A stretch of 64,000 nt of DNA from Pyrenopolyporus hunteri (Eukaryota; Ascomycota; Sordariomycetes; Xylariales; Hypoxylaceae). Position numbers and translations under genes: made by a program. The notes beneath the pieces were generated by a model. It searched no databases. It worked only from the letters and a program-made list of their open reading frames with translations, and was not told the DNA's origin. Of the stretch, positions 63,123 to 64,000 are shown in pieces. Location of the stretch: NCBI GenBank assembly GCA_902806595.1, contig CADCXC010000005.1, forward strand, positions 2,604,001 through 2,668,000, read 5' to 3'. Each line of letters begins with the position of its first letter. Position 1 is the stretch's first letter.

Positions 63123-63360
63123 GTTATATAATATTTAATTTTTAAAGAATTAAAATAAAAATAATGTAAGTAATTTTTTAAGGGTATATAAAAAAAGTAT
63201 ATTATAAAAAAATATATAAAGTTTTTATTTATTTATGGAAGAAAGTTTTTTTTTTATAAGCGTTATTAATTAAATAATACGTATAATTATGGGTTAATAT
63301 AAACTGGAGGTCACCCCCGTGGGGTGACACAATAGCCCTCGGTTTTCTTCGAATTCTACG
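63121..63360 (-). repeat. Solo or partial LTR, third copy, half escaped from RIP
   Basis: From 63121 to about 63300 this matches the two LTRs (AATTTTTAAAGAATTAAA, TTTATTTATGGAAGAAAG, AATAATACGTATAAT). From about 63300 to 63360 the sequence is no longer AT-skewed but still aligns loosely with the mutated LTRs if their T and A are read as possible former C and G. Its minus-strand end begins TGTCACCCC or continues to about 63360. No interior follows, so it is a solo LTR or truncated end. Confidence 0.65.
63310..63328. repeat. Inverted repeat at RIP boundary
   Basis: GTCACCCC and GGGGTGAC, separated by CGT, form a perfect 8-bp stem. It sits just outside the AT block and inside the third LTR copy, and could be part of the LTR end. 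Confidence 0.7.
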
Positions 63361-63381
63361 ATTATTTTTATAGTCATACAC

Positions 63382-63442
63382 CTTCTAATACAACTGCCAA
63401 TACAGCTTCAAATACAGCTTCTAATACAGCTTCTAATACCGC
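63382..63442. repeat. 12-bp tandem repeat
   Basis: About five copies of CTTCTAATACAG with small changes (CAACTGCCAATAC, CTTCAAATACAG). Confidence 0.85.
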
Positions 63443-63467
63443 TTTCGTGGCACCCCTTAGCTTTTAC

Positions 63468-63795
63468 GAGAAACCACCCGTGCCACCTTTCGAAGAGCCG
63501 TCGCGAGAAACCACCCCATACCACCTTTCGATGAAGCCGTCGCGAGAGACCACCCCTACTACCTTTCGATAAAACCGTCGCGAGAGCCCACCCCCTACCA
63601 CCTTTGAAAGAGCCGTCGCGAGAGCCCACCCCCTACCACCTTTGAAAGAGCCGTCGCGAGAAACCACCCCATACCACCTTTCGATAAAACCGTCGCGAGA
63701 GGCCACCCATACCACTTTCGAAAGAGCCGTCGCGAGAGGCCACCCCTACTACCTTTCTAAGAATCTTTCGAAAGAGCCGTCGCGAGTGACCACCC
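63468..63795. repeat. 38-39 bp minisatellite
   Basis: About eight copies of a unit built from CCGTCGCGAGA, ACCACCCC and TACCACCTTTCGA. Unit length is 38 or 39 bases with scattered substitutions and one insertion near 63760. The frames that cross it are not coding, because the unit is mostly not a multiple of three. The unit is CpG-rich and shows no RIP. Confidence 0.9.
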
Positions 63796-63902
63796 GTATG
63801 ACCCTTTTATACCTAGCTTTGAATATACAATTCGAAAGATTCTTCGAAAGGTGCCACGAAAGATACGTCGAATTAGAATTAGATCTATATAATCAAATCC
63901 AT

Positions 63903-63975
63903 ACAATTAGATCCATACCTACAATTAGATCCATACCTACAATTAGATCCATACCTACAATTAGATCCATACAAT
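63903..63975. repeat. 18-bp tandem repeat
   Basis: Four copies of ACAATTAGATCCATACCT in tandem, the first and last slightly altered. The array is close to the window's right end. Confidence 0.9.
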
Positions 63976-64000
63976 TCGAATCTTTCAAATAGAATCATAC

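Larger units (their letters stand above)
49650..63300. repeat. RIP-saturated AT-rich block
   Basis: About 13.6 kb of extreme AT content without gene-sized frames. The remaining cytosines on the plus strand are almost all followed by G, so CpA, CpT and CpC have been nearly erased while CpG survives. This is the footprint expected of repeat-induced point mutation (C-to-T in duplicated DNA) with CpG spared. The left edge is gradual (about 49.60-49.80 kb); the right edge is abrupt at about 63.30 kb. Inside lies at least one LTR retrotransposon (53.99-61.81 kb); the flanking parts (49.8-53.98 and 61.8-63.1 kb) are depleted of non-CpG C and G on both strands and are probably older repeats that can no longer be identified. 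Confidence 0.9.

Noticed and set aside
63464..63715. Minus-strand frame with repeated SRDG and RWYG words
   Set aside because: It is a translation of the 38-39 bp minisatellite, whose unit is mostly not a multiple of three; the repeats shift frame.

Overview
The window is genomic DNA of a filamentous ascomycete (Pezizomycotina, probably a Sordariomycete-type fungus; the class is an inference). Evidence: compact genes with 50-210 nt GT..AG introns and CTAAC/CTGAC-like branch sites, fungal-only families (Zn2Cys6 regulator, AA1-like secreted protein, DUF1996, non-reducing polyketide synthase), and a long AT block with the signature of repeat-induced point mutation (RIP).

Layout. 0-1.2 kb: 5' part of a two-finger C2H2 regulator that runs off the left edge. 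1.2-11.9 kb: gene-poor, normal GC, many short TACC/GGTA palindromes, and one decayed-looking coding remnant at 5.8-7.0 kb. 11.9-16.0 kb: a CHORD-like Cys/His-rich protein and a Vam7-type PX/SNARE protein. 18.0-21.9 kb: a secreted AA1-like protein, a fungal multi-pass membrane protein and a small orphan. 22.4-26.3 kb: a Zn2Cys6 regulator and a cytochrome P450. 27.7-30.6 kb: a chromodomain-like protein and the EB1 microtubule plus-end protein. 31.7-42.7 kb: the heart of the window, a 2613-residue non-reducing PKS (SAT-KS-AT-PT-ACP-CMeT-R) divergently transcribed from a TropB/SorbC-type flavin monooxygenase. 43.4-48.9 kb: a secreted DUF1996 protein and a flavin amine-oxidase-like protein. 49.7-63.3 kb: a RIP-saturated AT block holding a nested Ty1/copia-type LTR retrotransposon. 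63.3-64.0 kb: abrupt return to normal composition with three families of short tandem repeats.

How the genes work together. The PKS should make a C-methylated aromatic polyketide and release it reductively as an aldehyde (3-methylorcinaldehyde-like). The monooxygenase should then hydroxylate and dearomatise it, the first step shared by tropolones, sorbicillinoids and azaphilones. The shared 1.58 kb promoter carries two CGG-N6-CCG inverted sites typical of Zn2Cys6 binding. No highly reducing PKS and no TropC-like dioxygenase is visible, so the pathway is either a short one, dispersed, or continues outside the window. The P450 and Zn2Cys6 gene lie 5-16 kb away beyond the EB1 and chromodomain genes; their membership in the pathway is unproven.

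Limits: splice sites were placed by eye from conserved junctions and reading frame; all family calls come from motif recognition, with no database search.
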